Of a DNA stretch of 64,000 bases, positions 62,288 through 64,000 are shown one piece after another. The position numbers and the translations under genes were made by a program. The stretch lies in NCBI RefSeq assembly GCF_947090785.1, contig NZ_OX352320.1, positions 3,213,001-3,277,000 of the forward strand, in the 5' to 3' direction. This DNA is from Rheinheimera sp. MM224 (GTDB taxonomy: Bacteria; Pseudomonadota; Gammaproteobacteria; Enterobacterales; Alteromonadaceae). The first letter of the stretch is position 1. Each line of letters starts with the position of its first letter. The notes under the pieces were generated by a model. That model did no database searches and had not been told where the DNA came from. It saw only the letters and a list, made by a program, of their open reading frames with translations.

Positions 62288-63297
62288 GCAAAGTGCTGCT
62301 GGCTTTTGATGACAAAGCGTTGCTGTTCAGTGCTGTAGCGCTGGATATGATTTTATTGTGCCAACGTCGCGGTTTCGCTTTAGATACTCTGCTTAAAGGC
62401 ACCAGATTATTTGAAGAAGACTTACGTAAAGCCACGATAAAAATCAGCCCACAACAGTATTTGCAGCTAGTTAGCAATTGCCAAAAAGTCTTACCAGGGC
62501 CTGAACTGGCCTATTTAACGGCCCAAAGTTGGTTGCATCACAATCACTCGCCTTTGCTATTGATGCTCAGACACAGTGCCAACTTACAGCAAGCTTTACT
62601 GAGTTTTTACCGCTACCGCTCCCAACTGTTGCCTTTGGTTTATATGCGCCTGCAGCGGGTGCAGGGTCAATTACGTTTAGTGTTAAGGCCCTCTTTTGCT
62701 TTGGGAAAACAGCAGGTTTTTATAGAGCAGTTGATTCTTCACTACCTACTGGGTTTAGTGAAACAACAGCTCAGTGATACATCAAAACTAAGTATCAGTG
62801 CAACGAGCCTGGATCATGAAACCTGTTGGTTGTACCAGCATCAATGGCAACTGATACCAGAACTTTGTTTGCAAAATTGTTTGTCCTTGCCCCTTGCGCT
62901 GCTAAAGCATTCTTTTGCCGACGCTAATCCTAAGCTTTGGCAACAACAACAGAATTGGTGCCAGTATTTGCAGCAGTCGATACCAGAAAAAATCAGCTTT
63001 ACTGAACAATTGGAACAATGGCTTTTTACTGTGCTAAGGCAATCGCCATCACAAGAAGAAGCCGCACGGCATTGGGGGTTGAGTTTAAGTAGTTTTAAAC
63101 GTTTATTGGCACAACAACACACCAGCTATCAACAGTTGCAGGATCAGGTGAAAGCCTGCGCTGCGCAGCAAGCCTTATTACTACAAGGCATGTCGAATAA
63201 AGAACTAGCAAGCCGGCTGGGGTATTCCGACGAACACAATTTCCGTCGCGCATTTAAGCGCTGGACAGGTTTACTACCAAGCCAGTTACGCTCTTAA
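62284..63297 (+). CDS. AraC-family regulator with Arabinose_bd-type N-terminus
   Basis: The 337-aa protein starts at GTG 62284 (GTGA overlap with the GGDEF gene). The first 230 residues resemble the PF12625 sensor domain of OruR/ArgR-like AraC regulators (FALDTLLKGTRLFEEDLRKA), and the C-terminal 100 form the AraC HTH (GMSNKELASRLGYSDEHNFR, RAFKRWTGLLPSQLR). It is cytoplasmic. Ligand and target are unknown; coupling to a degenerate GGDEF membrane protein suggests that protein supplies the signal. Confidence 0.88.
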   Translation: MSKVLLAFDDKALLFSAVALDMILLCQRRGFALDTLLKGTRLFEEDLRKATIKISPQQYLQLVSNCQKVLPGPELAYLTAQSWLHHNHSPLLLMLRHSANLQQALLSFYRYRSQLLPLVYMRLQRVQGQLRLVLRPSFALGKQQVFIEQLILHYLLGLVKQQLSDTSKLSISATSLDHETCWLYQHQWQLIPELCLQNCLSLPLALLKHSFADANPKLWQQQQNWCQYLQQSIPEKISFTEQLEQWLFTVLRQSPSQEEAARHWGLSLSSFKRLLAQQHTSYQQLQDQVKACAAQQALLLQGMSNKELASRLGYSDEHNFRRAFKRWTGLLPSQLRS

Positions 63298-63353
63298 TCC
63301 TGCTTTCTGGCAATAATATCGTTTATTTATTGCGCTTTTGACAGGATCACGAC

Positions 63354-63398
63354 ATGCTTAAGCCAAGTGAATGCCCCAAGCAAGGATGTTGCGCATGA
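63354..63398 (+). other. Possible 14-codon leader ORF upstream of CheY-like gene
   Basis: ATG at 63354 has AGGA 8 nt upstream and reads MLKPSECPKQGCCA, ending at TGA 63396-63398, which overlaps the response regulator's ATG (63395) as ATGA. The overlap would couple translation. It may be coincidental. Confidence 0.3.
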
Positions 63399-63787
63399 CC
63401 ATAGATCAATCCTCTATTCTGATCGTCGATGACGTCAGTTCAGTTCGTTATTTTTTAAGTCAAAATCTGCGTATTATGGGCGCTGAAAAAGTTGCAGAAG
63501 CCAGCACAGGTCAACAAGCCTTGATGGCCATCAGCACCGATCACCCTGATGTAATTTTTTTGGATATTGAACTGCCGGATAGCAATGGCCACGACCTATT
63601 AACCCGCATCAAAGCATTAGAACCCAACTGCCATGTGGTGATTATGTCAGCACACAGCACAGTGGAAAATGTGAAACGTAGTGTCGAAGGCGGTGCCAGC
63701 GGTTTTATGGCCAAACCTTTTACCCCGCAAAAAATTCAGGCAACTATCAATCGTATCTGCAACTTGCCTCAAGCCCAATCTGCTTAA
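63395..63787 (+). CDS. CheY-like single-domain response regulator
   Basis: A 130-aa receiver with D12/D13, phosphoacceptor D57 in VIFLDIELPDSNGH, Ser85 in VVIMSAHS and K107 in FMAKPFTPQ. No output domain follows, so it likely acts by protein contact, as CheY does. The start at ATG 63395 is chosen because AAGGA lies 8 nt upstream; an ATG 24 bases earlier is less likely. It is transcribed alone and convergent with the partial gene at the window's end. Confidence 0.9.
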   Translation: MTIDQSSILIVDDVSSVRYFLSQNLRIMGAEKVAEASTGQQALMAISTDHPDVIFLDIELPDSNGHDLLTRIKALEPNCHVVIMSAHSTVENVKRSVEGGASGFMAKPFTPQKIQATINRICNLPQAQSA

Positions 63788-63859
63788 GCTGATTTGGGGC
63801 TCAATATCTGGTCAGCGAATTCAATCCCAGCCCTATTGCATAGTTGTATGGATTAATTA
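63788..63859 (-). pseudogene. Decayed copy of the adjacent gene's 3' end
   Basis: Read on the minus strand, this segment matches the last 60-odd bases of the neighbouring gene (about 63863-63925) at about 75% by eye, including GGCTGGGA, TTGAATTCGC, a shared region around CAG, and AGCCC.AAA. It has an in-frame TAG in place of Tyr and a three-base deletion. It is thus a vestige of a tandem gene or gene-end duplication. Confidence 0.6.
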
Positions 63860-64000
63860 TCAGACAGCTTTTGGGCTGAGCGCCTGACCGGCGAATTCAA
63901 TACCATCCCAGCCGTACTGCATAAACTGCCTTATATTGGCATGATCTGAACCTGCCGGGCTTGATAACACATCTTTGCGGTAATAATCGCCAAACATTTG
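63860..64000 (-). CDS. C-terminal end of an unrecognised protein (5' end outside window)
   Basis: The last 46 codons read QMFGDYYRKDVLSSPAGSD, then NIRQFMQYGWDGIEFAGQAL and end at TGA 63860-63862, followed at once by TAA. The gene extends to the right beyond the window. The residues look like a conserved soluble enzyme C-terminus, but I cannot name the family. A decayed copy of its end sits immediately downstream. Confidence 0.7.
   Translation of the reverse strand, partial: QMFGDYYRKDVLSSPAGSDHANIRQFMQYGWDGIEFAGQALSPKAV

Noticed and set aside
1..64000. tRNA, rRNA, insertion sequences, prophage genes or CRISPR arrays
   Set aside because: I looked for cloverleaf-like segments, transposase or integrase motifs and regularly spaced repeats and found none that hold up by eye; a tRNA scan would be needed to exclude a missed tRNA.

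Overview
The window is a gene-dense chromosomal segment of a free-living, motile, aerobic gammaproteobacterium. The mix of genes (rraB, yciU-type DNA mimic, rlmJ, rlmC, rlmA, acpH, sixA, yfiF, ahpCF, ImuB/DnaE2, a phytase locus with a large TonB-dependent receptor, many PAS/GGDEF/chemoreceptor proteins) and the Gln/Leu-rich protein style fit the Alteromonadales/Chromatiaceae group, most like Rheinheimera or a close relative. That placement is inference from gene content; no rRNA gene, tRNA gene or phylogenetic marker was analysed. No prophage, insertion sequence or CRISPR array was seen, and almost all genes look vertically inherited.

Layout. 1-4.3 kb: end of imuB and dnaE2 (SOS translesion mutasome), followed by copy A of a dispersed hairpin repeat. 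4.3-8.6 kb: a conserved small protein, a voltage-gated-type K+ channel, a membrane-anchored XRE-type regulator, a HAD phosphatase and a Na+/solute symporter. 8.7-11 kb: a YhaJ-like LysR regulator divergent from doxX-pirin, with a palindromic operator between them. 11-13.8 kb: BdlA-like multi-PAS receptor and a lipoprotein esterase. 13.9-21.7 kb: transporter, small envelope proteins, acpH/sixA, rraB, yebC-family regulator, yjjX, FMN reductase, a diguanylate cyclase. 21.7-27.1 kb: cold-shock/excalibur fusion, ahpF, ahpC, lytic transglycosylase, a DGSG-repeat lipoprotein, yjdF-like protein. 27.3-30.7 kb: a 44-aa membrane peptide, a LytS/LytTR pair, a superinfection-immunity-type small protein and a yfiF-like methyltransferase. 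30.9-33.4 kb: membrane AraC regulator with a PfpI-like protein and a lumazine-binding-like protein. 33.7-38.8 kb: rlmJ, S1/P1 nuclease, receiver-TPR protein, DNA mimic, VOC protein, rlmA. 38.8-44.9 kb: a sensory protein whose 3' end looks broken, an unrecognised 492-aa protein, a serine hydrolase, a GGCT-like protein and a YgjP-type metalloprotein. 45-47.5 kb: TonB-like protein, ECF-type sigma factor, anti-sigma-like protein, periplasmic histidine phosphatase. 47.6-51.4 kb: GAF-GspE ATPase and an Aer-like receptor. 51.5-55 kb: rlmC, dienelactone hydrolase, repeat copy B, SIMPL protein and two paralogous lipoproteins. 55-61.4 kb: phytate locus (TonB-dependent receptor, metallophosphatase, dual-domain beta-propeller phytase) with a perfect Pho box upstream. 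61.4-64 kb: degenerate GGDEF protein, AraC regulator, CheY-like regulator, and the 3' end of an unrecognised gene beside a decayed copy of its own last 60-odd bases.

The most coherent system is the phytate locus. The outer-membrane receptor, a predicted phosphatase and a phytase are consecutive on one strand with a 4-bp stop/start overlap, and the upstream divergent region holds two exact CTGTCAT repeats at 11-bp pitch. It reads as a phosphate-starvation scavenging unit. The less explained signals are the ruined C-terminus of the sensory gene at 40.8-41.1 kb, the gene-end duplication at 63.8 kb, the 17-bp perfect hairpin before the sigma factor, and the ~105-bp dispersed repeat present twice in inverted orientation.
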